DNA of 64,000 nt from Hydrangea macrophylla (Eukaryota; Streptophyta; Magnoliopsida; Cornales; Hydrangeaceae). Positions 22,109 to 34,170 of this stretch are shown one piece after another. The stretch lies in the NCBI GenBank assembly GCA_033977485.1, contig CM066994.1, positions 25,202,681 to 25,266,680 of the forward strand, written 5' to 3'. The translations under genes and the position numbers were made by a program. Under the pieces are notes generated by a model. The model was not told the DNA's origin. It saw only the letters and a list, made by a program, of their open reading frames with translations, and did no database searches. Every line of letters starts with the position of its first letter. Within the stretch, counting starts at the first letter, position 1.

Positions 22109-25100
22109 CTCAATTCTTGACACAATTACGATTTGATTTCAAATTTGGTTCCAAATACTTTCGTCTGTTGTATCATATAATAATAGGTGGTATCATCTGC
22201 CAATTCCACATGTAATATAATTCTTAATTAAAACTTTTTAAGAATATTACTATTACACCCTTGCCCTTAAATTTCTATCATGACTATTTTACCCTTATCA
22301 TGGGATTGGGTTTTTTTTCCCTTTTTTTTTTTCTTTTCTTTCTTCTCTGTCTTAATTACACTATTACATTTATTTCAAGGGTATGCCAGTACCCATGCAT
22401 TCAACCTCGACTTCTTTATATCACACTAAACAAATGCTTGAATTTTAACTAAATAAATATCCATATTGTTGTTAACTCTTAGAAAAATCAAAAAGAGACT
22501 GTTGAACCAGCAGGGTACACAAGAATTGAAAATCCCTTCCAATAAATGAAGCATCCATTTTTTGGGATTATTCAAATCTATCATGTCAATTGTGGGACAC
22601 AATTTCTCCTTGTTCTTTTGCCGTTTGTCTTTTGGGAAACACCCTCTTCTTCAAGTTTCTATGACTATGATACTTGTGATAATCCCGTTTGCCCCCACAA
22701 GATTGTTTTCAATGGTCAGGATTCTCTTGATCACAATATTCCTTGTTGAAACTAGCAATAATTTTAAACCCATCTTTTTCATCCTTTCTAACTTTTGGAA
22801 TCACATGGAAGATTCAAAAGTCGAGTCATATTTTCATCAGAGAAAAAGGTAATACACGAGGCATTTTTTCTGGGTCCTAATCCATTCTAGTTAATTCGTT
22901 GCAACTTGCCGAGTACGTACCACATTGAAATTTCTATATAACTTGATACAAGTGGTATGCTAACTTGGTCCGTGCAATTAATGTAATTAATGGGAGTGGG
23001 TTATTAGGGTGAGACTCACGTTCCTACATGCATAAACTTAATTATTGTGGTCTTGAGGTGTGAGACCTATGCAAATAACTCACTTATGTTTGCTGCAAGT
23101 TACCACAATGAAGTTACTAATGGTAAATTAAACATTCTTTCAATTTGTACGTACTATATATAAATTTTAATTGTATATATATATAGTAGTGATCATTTGT
23201 ACAATATTAAGCTAGTCACATTTCACCGAGCTGACTGTTTCTTCAACATCCACTTAGTTTTAAATGAATTCTGAGTTATGAAAAAAACTAGTGAGTTATG
23301 ACAGGCTTTGAAGCTAATTAGATTTGCTTATTTGTACCTCAACAATTTCATCATTAACATGATCGATTATTCCAACCACCGTATTGGGTTGCTAAGTTTT
23401 TACTAGAAAAATTGATTATTCCAACAACCTCAAACTTCACTCGTTTTCACTAGAGTTTAAAGACTATTTTGACTCTTAGTTTGTTAAAACGTTCCTCAAA
23501 TCTCGAGTTAAGTAAAATTTCACTTAATATTTACGTATACAAAGAAAAATTTCACTTAATATTTTTGTATGGAGTAATCAAAAATCTTAATAGTCTTTAA
23601 CTAAAAAAAATCCTGTACTAATGTCCTTCACAAATAATTGCCCCAAAAATCAGTCTCAACCTGGCCTCTAGCCGAACTGTCCGTTTCTGGGGTTTGAATA
23701 GCTTAGTTTCATTTATGTCCAAGTTTTAAATAACATAGAGTCACACTTGCTGATTGCAAAAACATAGGGCTATCTTTTACCCACCTTAACAAGCAATTGG
23801 AGCAGGTGGAACTAGGAACATCACGGCCCCACTTCATTGAAAACCAAGTTTCAAAAACCCATCAGTTATATATTTGGATCTGAAAAATGAAGGGAAAAGT
23901 AAGTTTTATGCTACTCAACCATGCATTTCAAAATACCCACCTCTGCTTCTAAAAATGAATATTAGTAATTAAGTCCCCCTGCCTAGGTGTATTCGTTCAA
24001 TTTTACCTTTATATAATTCCTCTCGTTTCGTCAAGGTTCATCAAAAAAATATATTTTTTTTAAATTACAACAAACAAATGCTCAAATTCTACATAAAACA
24101 TCTCTCTCTCTCTTATCAAAACTAGCAATTGTCCCAGCCCATAGGCACGACGCAAAAAAAGAAAAAAGAAAAAAAAAAAAAGAAAAAAGAAAAAGAAGGT
24201 AATTTAGCGTTTAATAGCATTTCTCAAACTAAATACCAATTTTTAAAGATGTATCAATAAAGAACTAAGCAATGAGAAACGAATTTGAAATAGTTAAGTG
24301 ATTTTAGTTTATTGGGTTTGTACCATAAACTTTAAATGCAACCCAATAAATTCCATTACTAAGATTTTTAAATAAAAAGGGACAATATCATTGTTAAGAC
24401 TTAGAATTTAGGAGTGTTTGGCTGCGAAGACTGCAAAATCAAAAATCTTATGAACCCAAGAAATATGCTAATAGTTTCTCAATCCCCAAATATTACGACC
24501 ACGTTTTTCAGTCACCCCCCCAAAAAAAAAAAAAAAAAAAAAAACCTAAACAAAAACAAAGTGTACATCTCTACACAACAAATGGATTGCCTATGAACCC
24601 AAGAAGTAAGCTAATAGATTCTCAAATGATTTGCAGCCATCTAATATCACAGGTCGATAAGTACTCAACCCCAAACCATTGAGTTTCAACATTTTCCATA
24701 CCTAGCTCTTCCCTTTTCCAGATTTCTTCGGAAAAAAAAAAATTTAATAGAAACCAAAAAACACAATAAACACAAACTCAAACACAACTAAATAATTAAG
24801 AAACAACAGATGATAAGTTTAAGAAAATGTTGTATGTTAAACTATTATTATTTAAATGAAAAAAAAATTCCAAACATGGACTAACACAAGAAGAAGAAGA
24901 AGAAGAAGCTGAAAATCGAAGAGAAACAAGGCAATCTCTACTCTGTAGGCAATTCTATGCACCAAACAAAATAAATGATAAGAGGGGAATAAACATATTT
25001 AGGCCCTACATAGAAGTAAACACATATATCTATATCTTCAATTTGTCATTTATTGGGAATAATTTTCTACTCAATCATGGAATAATTTTGGTTGGACATA

Positions 25101-25500
25101 TGATGATATGTGGAATTCTTTATTAATTTTCGTCTTGGTCAAAACTTTATTAATTTACACGGGTTGTTTTTGTGTAACTGATATGATTATCTTTGGTCAA
25201 ATAAGAGTAATTATGGGTTAGACACATGAGAATAGACAAAGTGGGAAGAAGAGAAAGAGAGAGAGTGTATATATATATATAAATCTAAAAATATTAAAAA
25301 TTCACTGAGAGCGCCACATGGCAGAAGTAAAATCTTTGCTTTTCCCTACATTAGTGTCTTTCCTATCCATTTGTGCCTCACATTAGTTATAACTCTTGGG
25401 ATATCATCAATTGGCTGTCAATATTAATATATACCAGCAAGCTACACTAAGGACCGGACCACTTCCACAAAAGAATATTCATCAAGGAGTGGACCCTTTC
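22109..25500. other. AT-rich spacer without genes
   Basis: I find no reading frame with recognisable protein sequence. There are several A/T homopolymer runs (24164-24192, 24521-24544), an AAG microsatellite at 24888-24908 and TA-rich stretches. Nothing here can be assigned to a known element by eye. Confidence 0.6.
24888..24908. repeat. (AAG)7 microsatellite
   Basis: Seven uninterrupted AAG units. Confidence 0.95.
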
Positions 25501-25531
25501 AGTAACCTTTCTTCCACTTCTGCAGGAAGAT

Positions 25532-25704
25532 TTGACTTGTAGTGGGATCTGAAATTGCATGCAAGACTCAAGTCAATGTTATTAGGAATGCTAAAGTGTC
25601 AAAATTACAAAAATACCCCTATTATACTGTACTATCCGGCTTGAAGCTAGAACACATTTGTGGACATATATACTTGTGCCTATCCTAGAATCCTGTCTAT
25701 AAAA
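25532..25704 (+). promoter_or_regulatory. RLP gene promoter: W-box pair and TATA box
   Basis: TTGACT at 25532-25537 on the plus strand and its reverse AGTCAA at 25571-25576 form two inverted W-box cores, the sites bound by WRKY defence regulators. TATAAAA is at 25698-25704, 55 bp before the start codon, with conserved leader GTTTCTTGTTCATCGTAA. The second W-box and the leader are kept in the dead duplicate at 10438-10722; the first W-box and the TATA are not. Regulation by WRKY factors is inference. Confidence 0.55.
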
Positions 25705-25758
25705 GGCCTTGTAAATTCCCCAGTTTCTTGTTCATCGTAAAGTGCTAAAGTTACCCAA

Positions 25759-28700
25759 ATGGACACTATGGGATCATCTTTGTATTTCTTTATTTTAATG
25801 CACTTTTTCTTCTTCCTCTCCTGTTCTAATTTTACTAAACTGGCTCACTCATCGTTGCAGCAACTGTGCCATGATGATGAAAGCACTGCCTTGTTGCAAT
25901 TCAAGCAAAGCTTTTTCATCAATAAATACGCTTCCCAGTATTGTTCTTCTGCCTATCCAAAGGTTTTTTCATGGAGCCTTGAAGGAGAAAACGGCAATTG
26001 CTGCTCATGGGATGGGATCGAGTGTGACAACCACACCGGTCACGTGATAGGCCTCGACCTCAGTTGCAGTTTACTCTTTGGTTCAATCAATTCCAGTAGT
26101 ACCCTCTTCAAGCTTGTCCACCTTCAGAGTCTTGATCTATCCTTTAACCACTTTAATTACTCTCAAATCCCTTCTGAGATTCGCAATCTTGCAAAGTTAA
26201 AAAGTTTAAATCTATCAGCATCGTCATTTTTCGGGCAAATCCCATCAGAATTATTAGAGCTTCCCAAGTTGGCATTTCTTGATCTTCATTTCAATGTTGA
26301 CCCATCTTATCGCAGTCTCTTGAAACTTGAAAAACCAAGTCTGAGTAATTTAGTTGAAAACTTAACAAACCTTCAAGTACTTGGTCTCAATTATGTGAAC
26401 ATATCTTCAACTGTACCTGAAACCATGGCAAATTTGTCTTCCCTTTCTGCTCTTTATCTACAAGATTGTGGTCTGTTTGGTAATTTCCCAAGTGGCATTT
26501 TTTCACTACCAAACATGCGAAATCTGAGCGTTCGATTTAATCCATATCTCACTGGATATTTACCAGAATTTCAGCGTGGTAGTCTCATGGAGATTTTAGT
26601 ACTCACCAGCACGAGTTTCACTGGGAAACTTCCCAAATCTATTGGTAATCTTGAGTACTTGAAATGGCTGGACATGAGTAATTGTCATTTTTCAGGTCAA
26701 ATCCCTTTTTCTGTTGGTAATCTCACCGAGCTCACTTATTTTAACATTTCAACAAATCATTTTTCAGGTCAAATCCCTTATTCTGTTGGTAATCTCATCA
26801 ATCTCACTTATTTTGACATTTCAACAAATCATTTTATAGGCCAAGTCCCTTCTTCTGTTGGTAATCTCATCAATCTCACTTATTTTAACCTTGCGGCAAA
26901 TCATTTTATAGGCCAAATCCCATTGTCTGTTGGTAATCTCACCAAGCTTACTGTTCTTGACCTTGCGGCAAATCATTTTATAGGTCAAATCCCTTTTTCT
27001 ATTGGTAATCTCATCAATCTCACTTATTTTGACCTTTCAGCAAATCATTTCACAGGTGAAATCCCTTCTTCATTGGCTAATCTAACCCAACTCTATTTCT
27101 TATCACTTGCTTACAACAATTTCAGTAGCGGTACATGGTCTTGGATTGGGAAGCAAACCAAAATCGCATACTTATACCTGCGGACGAACAATTTGTTTGG
27201 TGTCATCCCATATTGTCTTCAAAACATGACTCAACTAACCTATTTGGACCTTTCAGATAATCATCTTATAGGTGAGATTCCATCTTGGCTCGGAAACCTC
27301 ACCCAATTAACTAAGCTTTATCTTTACCAAAATGGTTTGCATGGTGCGATCCCAAAATCAATATTCAAGCTCTCCAATCTTACCGCACTGTCTCTATATA
27401 ACAATAACTTGAATGGCACAATGGAAGTAGAGATGTTTCTGATGTTCAAGAATCTCACTTTTCTCCAACTACCCGGTAACAAGTTGTCATTGATCACCAC
27501 GGGGAGTATCAATGGTACTCTACCACAGTTTAAGCTTTTAGATCTCTGGGGGTGCAACTTAAGTGAGTTCCCGAAGTTCCTGCGATATCAAAGCCAAATT
27601 GAGTGGCTAGAACTTGGTGGCAACAATCTTCGCGGACATATACCGAATTGGGTATGGAATATTGGTAAAAGAACTTTGACAACTATGGGGCTAAGTTCAA
27701 ACTTCCTAACTGGAGAGATTCCACCATTAATATGCAAGTTGAGTTCTCTATCTAACCTTGCCCTGTCGAACAACTCCTTGAATGGAACACTCCCACAGTG
27801 TATGAGCAACTTCAGTGACTCCCTATCAATAATGCTTTTGGGAGACAACAGTTTTCATGGCACAATTCCCCAACCATACAATAATGGAAGCAATTTGAAG
27901 GTGATTGACTTCAGTCAAAATCATTTGGAGGGGCCAATACCAAGATCTTTGGCCAACTGCAAAATGTTAGAGTATCTTAATCTTGGAAACAATCAATTTA
28001 ATGATGTTTTCCCATTTTGGCTTGGAACAATCCCAGAGATGAAGTTTCTGGAACTCAAATCAAATCAATTCCATGGTGAAATAGAAGGTCCATTATCAAA
28101 GTTTGATTTCCCTAAGCTTCAGATCTTGGACATATCTTGGAATGGCTTTAGTGGTGAGTTACCATTAAAGTACTTCCAAATTTGGAGTGAAATGAAAGTT
28201 CAAGAGGACATAGGAAAGTCGAAATATTTAGAGACACCAATAAAACAACATAATCTCATGCCCATATATTTTAGTAACTCTATGAGAATCACGAACAAAG
28301 GAGCTGACATGTTTTACTGCAAGATCCAAAGTGACTTCAAAGCCGTTGATCTCTCAGGCAACAAGTTTAAAGGGAGTATTCCAGAATTGATTGGAGTACT
28401 CAAGGGGCTTCGGTTGCTCAACCTTTCCAATAATGCTCTTACAGGTAATGTTATTGTTAGTTACATTGGATTGATACAGGTTGATTTCAGATTCATACAA
28501 TTCGATACACTTTTTAATTTAATATCCACAATTTTGAGTTCATTGAGAGTATAAATACATAAGTTACACCCTTTCTAACAGCTTAAGCTTTTGGAGTATA
28601 TGGTTGTCTACACAGAATCACAGCAGGCGAATGTCCTGTGGTTAAGATATAAAGTAATATTTGGGGCACTAACAAATTTCACTAAGACTCACACCCACAC

Positions 28701-31007
28701 TCTATCTCTCTCGTAGTGGGACTGTGGGGCCCACAGTGGACTCCACAGTGCCACTAGGAGAGACATAGAGTGTGAGTGTGAGTGTTAGTAAGATTTGTTA
28801 GTGCCTCTAGCATTGTTGTAAAATATATGGTTGTCTAACGTTAATCCTTGCCATCATTAATTTATACAAAGGGATATTAGAACATAGACCCCTTAAACTT
28901 AAGTGTATTAGTCAAAAACTCACATGATTCGGCCATATTTCAAAAAGCCCCTCGCTACTTTTTGAATTTGGCGAAAAGCCCCTCACTGGAATAGAGGAAA
29001 GGCTAAGGCAAAATTATCTGTCAAATTTAAACTACGATGACTCACTCATTTTTTTTAGCCAGCTTTTTGAGTTTTTTTTTTTAATTTTATTTTTAATTTT
29101 TTCTATTTCATGTATTTCATCGAGATCAATGCATCAAAGTTGAAATTGTAAAAAAGAAAGCAATTTGGAACCTCAGTTTTTTATGTTATCTGTCAAAACA
29201 GATGTTATTACCTGTCAACTTCAAACCACCATAACACACTCGTTTTTTTAGCCTTTTTGAGTGATTTTTTTTTCCAGAGATCTCCACGATGGAGTTGAAA
29301 ATTGTACAAAAGAAACCAATTTGGAACCTCATTTTTTTATTTTATCTATCAAAACAGATGTTATCTGTTTTGGCATACGAGATTAATATAATATGTCAAA
29401 TTTAAACCACCATAACTCACTCATTTTTTAGCCTTTTTGAGTGATTTTATTCTTTATTTCATGTATTTTTTCGAGATCTACGGAATGGAGTTGAAAATTG
29501 TACAAAAGAAAGTAATTTGGAACCTCATTTTTTTTTTTTCATCTGTCAAAATGGATAGTATTATCTGTCAACTTTGAACCACCATAACTCACTCATTTTT
29601 TTAGCATTTTTGAGTGACCTTTTTTTTATTCCCTACAATTTTTCGAGATCTATGCACCTATGGTGTTAATTTTATGAAAGGAATGTGTTTTTGTTATATA
29701 TGCATGTTAAAAAAATACAATTTTTCATATTTGTTTTGTTTTTTTCCCCTAGTATTTCATCGTCAATATTGATCTCGGTTGATAGATCTCATTTTACTGA
29801 TTCCAAAACATCAAATTTTATGAAAAAACGGACTTATAGAACAAAAGTTATAGCAATTTGAAGTTGTTTAGGCATAAAAAGTACCTAATAAGTTATAGAA
29901 AAGGAGAGCATTTTTGCTCACCCAAAAAATGGTTCACCAATGCTCACCCAAGCATCCCATTGGCCAATGCAGTGGGACCCATGATTAAACATCATTTGTT
30001 TATATGTTTAATCCTGGGTCCCACTGCATTGGCCAATGGGATGCTTGGGTGAGCATTGGTGAACCAATTTTTGGGTGAGCAAAAGTATTTTCTATAGAAA
30101 AGTAGCATGAGTTTTAGCTTTGAAGGGTTTTATTTGAGGAGGCTATGGTCGAAGCCCCCTTTATAAAATATGCACGTGTTTGGCCCTTCAAAGAAAGTCT
30201 GGTCATACGTGAGGGGGCATGCATGTTAGGAGTATGAATACTTTAGTTGTGCATTTTCTAACAACTTAAACTTTAAGAGTAGAAGGGTGTTAATAACTTA
30301 AAAAAGTCTTATTTTTCTGTGGAAAGCTTTTGAAATTTTGAGCTTTAATTTTACATCAAAGTAGTATCAAATTGTTGTTTTGTTCATTTCAAGTATTGTG
30401 CATGTGTTTTTACAAGTACCCAATGCATTTATTTGATTTTCTTATTAACTAAAAGAAGTTCATCTAACCACTCACAATTCAATATGAATCAAGATTCACA
30501 CTTTTGACAAACCTAGTCACAATATGACGACGATTTATAGGTCCGATTCCCACATCCTTGGGGAACCTTACTGCACTTGAATCGCTGGACCTTTCTCAAA
30601 ATGAACTCTCAGGACATATCCCTAAGCAACTAGTCCAGCTTACATTTCTTGCAGTATTTAATGTTTCCCACAACCATCTCACCGGGCCGTTACCACAAGG
30701 AAATCAATTTGATACATTCGAAAGCAACTCTTTTGATGGAAATCCAGGGTTATGTGGAGAACCTTTGTTGAAGAAATGTGGTAATACAGTAGAATTACCA
30801 TCACCCACTTCAACCTTCGAAGATGAGGATTCAGATTTTCCGAGTAAACTAGACTGGATCATCATAAGCTTGGGTTATCTATGTGGGACAGTTGTCGGGG
30901 TCATTGTTGGGAACATTCTGACCAAGAGATATCATTGTTGGTTCGTTCGAAAATTTGGAAAGCCACCAACATGGAAAAGGACGAAAAAAGGGGGGCAAAG
31001 AAACTGA
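25759..31007 (+). CDS. LRR receptor-like protein (Cf-9/RLP class), two exons
   Basis: Cell-surface receptor-like protein of the plant immunity type, which binds apoplastic ligands and signals through partner kinases. Exon 1 is 25759-28444, intron 28445-30540 (GTAATG to TTATAG), exon 2 30541-31007. The two exons sum to 3153 nt, joining in frame inside an LRR (LTG then PIPTSLGNL), giving 1050 residues, typical for the family. Order: signal peptide about 1-30; LRR N-terminal cap with CHDDESTALLQFKQSF and CCSWDGIECD; about 30 extracellular LRRs with many N-glycosylation sites; island region around 800-855 (YFSNSMRITNKGADMFYC); last LRRs; acidic FEDEDSDF at 988-995; membrane helix about 999-1022 with GxxxG-type spacing; short basic tail without kinase. 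No stop or frameshift is seen. First ATG chosen because TATA and leader fit; Met-4 is the alternative. Reading on into the intron would give a false 931-residue protein lacking the membrane anchor. Which pathogen or partner it serves cannot be read from sequence. Confidence 0.93.
26692..27051 (+). repeat. Five tandem 72-bp LRR units in the RLP gene
   Basis: Units start at 26692, 26764, 26836, 26908 and 26980 (residues 312-431), each exactly 24 codons. Each contains SVGNL or SIGNL followed by NLT or KLT and ends in NHF. DNA similarity between neighbours is far higher than among other LRRs of the gene, including silent sites such as GTTGGTAATCTCA. This indicates recent expansion by unequal crossing-over or slippage. 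Confidence 0.9.
28651..28817. mobile_element. Foldback MITE in the RLP intron (family A)
   Basis: 167 bp with long inverted arms: GGGGCACTAACAAATTTCAC at the left against GTTAGTGCCTC at the right, and CACTCTATCTCTCT against AGAGACATAGAGTG. A diverged 9-bp duplication flanks it (TTAAGATAT / GTAAAATAT), the size made by Mutator-like transposases. A related copy with a perfect 9-bp duplication is at 59795-59900. Confidence 0.75.
29903..30092. mobile_element. Near-perfect hairpin MITE in the RLP intron
   Basis: 190 bp, almost all of it one inverted repeat: TTGCTCACCC...CCAATGGGATGC-type arms of about 90 bp around a loop of about 10 bp (ATCATTTGTTTAT). It is flanked by an identical 9-bp duplication TATAGAAAA (29894-29902, 30093-30101), the Mutator-like footprint. 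It lies about 450 bp before the acceptor splice site of the RLP gene. Confidence 0.88.
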
Positions 31008-31618
31008 ATTAGAATTGCCCATTTTTATTCGTGGATTGGCACATATGTTGACTTTTTCTGGAGGAGATCAAAAGAACTTTGTATATTCTATTCTTTTAAG
31101 TATATGCAAGTGTCTTTACTTTGTATCTTTATGTAGTGCTTCTTCCTACCTTTTTCTTATGCACTTGTCATTTGCTATGTCATGTACTTTATTTGGGTTA
31201 ACAAATGCACTGGTAGGGGTTAATTTTTCAATTATGAAAAGGGCCTTTTTTCATCTTTTTTTTTCGGTGAAAATATAGAAGTAGAATCCTCACAATGTTG
31301 GTGTTGCGCGGGTGGGCTCCCCAAATCAATTCACATCCAAGATAATTCACACGAAACTAATAGCAAGAGTAAGATAGAACACACAACAAGAATACTCAAC
31401 ACAAGAAAAGATTTCAATGTTGTTCGGCCAGGCATACCTACATCAACCCCCAAGGAACGACTACTCTTTTATTGATCAACAATAGTTATAAGCAACTATC
31501 AACTCTATCTCTAAATACTTTTCTGAGTTCTCTCACACATGAATGGACATTTACATTCTAACTCACCTAGTATAAAGCCTCCATCTAGGCTAACCATTTG
31601 AGTTGTCAAGAACTCCTG
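31008..31618. other. RLP 3' flank and old LTR-like repeat
   Basis: 31008-31290 is the AT-rich 3' untranslated or downstream region of the RLP gene. From about 31295, the words TTGTTCGGCC and CCTACATCAACCCCC resemble the LTR words GTGGTTCGG and CCTACATCCACG of other elements here, so this is probably a diverged LTR. The solo LTR at 31619 interrupted it and it appears to resume at 34171. Confidence 0.4.
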
Positions 31619-32274
31619 TGTAACCCCTAGGAAACCCTATGTATTTTTCTTTTAAGAGTGTAATAATATTTCGTATGATATTAATTTCAAACTCAAATTT
31701 CGGGTTCAGTAATTGGCCTGGTTTACAACAAGGAAATTTTTTGGAAATAAGAGGTAAGATCGATCCTGGCTTCATCTTCTCCAAATGAATTCTGCAGTAG
31801 TGTGTTGTCAAATCAATTTCTAATCTGAAATCATCACACTCACTGCATCCCTTCTATGCCCAAACCACCCTCACCTTCATCATTTCTGTTCTTACAACCC
31901 CACATGACTACCATGGACATAGACCAATTCTATGGCTAAATAGATGAGACAAACACACATAATGCACTGCATTTACTGCAATGATCCACCCCCATCTTCA
32001 TTATAGCTCCACCATATCCATCACATGCCACCACCATGCGAGCTTCCTTTCCATTGGCCAAGCTCTACACCTTCACATGGCTTTCACTCATACTTCAAGC
32101 AAGATGGACAAATCTCATCAATTAAGTCCATAATGACCTGAGACTAGTTGCAATTGCATCTCTATTATACATATGTATGTGTTCACATAGAGAGAGAATG
32201 AAGACCCAAACTTCTCCTATAAATACCCATGCTTAGAGCTCACTTACACACACAAACATTTGCAACTTCTGTAA

Positions 32275-32284
<10 letters not shown>

Positions 32285-32318
<34 letters not shown>
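32285..32318. repeat. (GA)n microsatellite in the solo LTR
   Basis: About 17 GA units just after the putative LTR transcription start, followed by AAG units to about 32365. Confidence 0.95.
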
Positions 32319-32323
<5 letters not shown>

Positions 32324-33271
32324 AGAGAAGAAGAAGAAGAATTAGAAGAAGAAGAAAAAGAAGAAGGATAAATTCTAAGAGGAACCTGCATTAGAGTTTG
32401 AAGTCCAAGATTTGACAAACTCAAAATTCAACTTCTAAAATACTTCAATTGATCAAGGTGAACACCCAAAGTCACTCTAATACTTATATATGAAGTTTTA
32501 CGAGCTTTAAAATCAGTTTCAAAGACCCACGAGCTATGCTCTGTTTTCAAACAATTTGCCATAAATTTTCTAACCAGGATCGATCCTTGTAAGATCGATC
32601 CCACGTAGGATCGATCCTATGAACAGTTTTTCCAGAACTTCGTTTTCATGCTATTAAGTGTTGTACTATGTGTTTGTATGACACTGGTACGTTGGTCTAA
32701 GATGTTAAGGCCCCTTATATGTTAGTTTTGTTGATATATGATTTTTCATGTGCTTGTACCTTGTGTTTTAAGAGTAGTACATGCATTATAACTTTTGAAA
32801 GGATTTCAAAAGAGTTGGAAAACAAACTCTCAGATGCTGGGAGACAAAAGAAATACTTTTCATGTTAGAACCTTAGCCGTATCAATTTTACAAAGTGATT
32901 AAAATGAGTTTTCAAACTACAAAGAGAAAGATCGAACTCACTATAGGATTGATCCCACCCGAGATCGATCCCAGCACGGTCGATCCCATGTAGCAGTTTC
33001 TGCATATTTTTGTTTTAAGCAGTTTCGAGCCCAATTAAGCTACTGGAATCTGTTTATGTTATTCCAGATCCTTATAAAGTATGTTATGGTGTGTTGTTGC
33101 ATGTGATGGTAAACTTTTGTGCCATTTATCTATAGAAATTGCATACACTTGTGTTGAGAAACGTTGTGTCGAGAACTCAGATAGAGTTATTTGATGTCGA
33201 CCACAGAGGCCCTTATATAAAGAATGGGATTAAGAGGTATAACTGGAAAAGTGGTTAAACGAATATTAGTG

Positions 33272-33505
33272 AGTTTAGTTGGTCGGAAAGGTACAATGCT
33301 ATCTTGGCTCCCATGGGGACCAAGCGGCCGGAAGGGTACGATAGTATACTAATCACTTGGATGAAAAGGTACGAATGTTCAAATGAAATGTGTAAAGTGA
33401 ATATCTTGATTTAGCCAGTCGAAAAGGTACGATATCATCTTGGCCCCCGTGGGGACCAAGTGCCCGAAAAGGTATGATGATATACTAATCAAGCGGCCGT
33501 AAAGA
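33272..33505 (+). repeat. Tandem repeat in the solo LTR
   Basis: Two units about 139 bp apart, each with GGTACRATRCTATCTTGG-like sequence, TGGGGACCAAG, then a GGTAYGATAGTATACTAATCA-like end. A similar placed array of other sequence occurs in the LTR at 60-62.9 kb (61905-62205). Confidence 0.8.
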
Positions 33506-34170
33506 TACGCTATTCCAAGTAATGAAATACTTGTGAGATGAGTTTATAGTCAAATGGACCCAAAATCCATAAGTCGAGCCTAGAGTCATAAGTAGCCATA
33601 CATTGTGAATTCTTTGTGATTGGTGATAATTCTGAATATGTTTACATGAAAATAGATCCTTCAAGATATAATTCATTAAAATATGACTTGATCCCGAAAA
33701 GTGTTTTAAAAAATGTTTCCAAAACCATTTTACCACTTGTAATAGTATTATTGTAAATTTTTGTATTCGCTCAGCTTTCACAAGCTGACTGTGTTTTATA
33801 CCCTGGACCACTTCCGTCCAGTTTTCACAAGCTGACGGTGTCGTAGGTACCGAGGAATATGAAGAAGAAGAGAACCCAGGAGAACATGGACATTATTATG
33901 CTAGTTAGGAGACTTTATGTTTTAATTTCTTTTGTAACCACCAAACTCTCTAGTTTTATTTTGTATTATGTATTAGCCTTAGTGCCTAAGACAATGATGT
34001 TTTGAACCTTGGTTTGTAATAGATAATCTTTCTATAAGGTTTTAAATTCAATGCTTTCGCTAGTTTATTTTCGATTTGTGGACAATATTCAGAGACTTCA
34101 ACTAGTCATGGGTCCAAAAGTGGAAATCCCCATTTTTCCCTAATTTTGCTGCCCGAGGCGTGACATCTTG

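Larger units (their letters stand above)
31619..34165 (+). repeat. Solo LTR of a Ty3/gypsy (Tekay-like) element
   Basis: 2547 bp from TGTAACCCCTAGG to GAGGCGTGACA; the two ends are imperfect inverted repeats. It is flanked by TCCTG (31614-31618) and TCTTG (34166-34170), a 5-bp duplication with one change. A TATA box TATAAATA lies about 600 bp from the start (near 32219), and there is no coding sequence. The internal words GATCGATCC repeat at 32580-32620 and 32925-32990. Formation by recombination between two LTRs is the usual explanation. Confidence 0.7.

Noticed and set aside
27324..27848. Minus-strand frames inside the RLP gene
   Set aside because: Shadows of the LRR coding strand.
28445..28554. 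Continuation of RLP exon 1 as a 931-residue protein
   Set aside because: The last 36 residues are read from the intron. The donor GTAATG at 28445 joins in frame with 30541 and restores the usual LRR, membrane helix and tail. Kept only as a possible retained-intron product.
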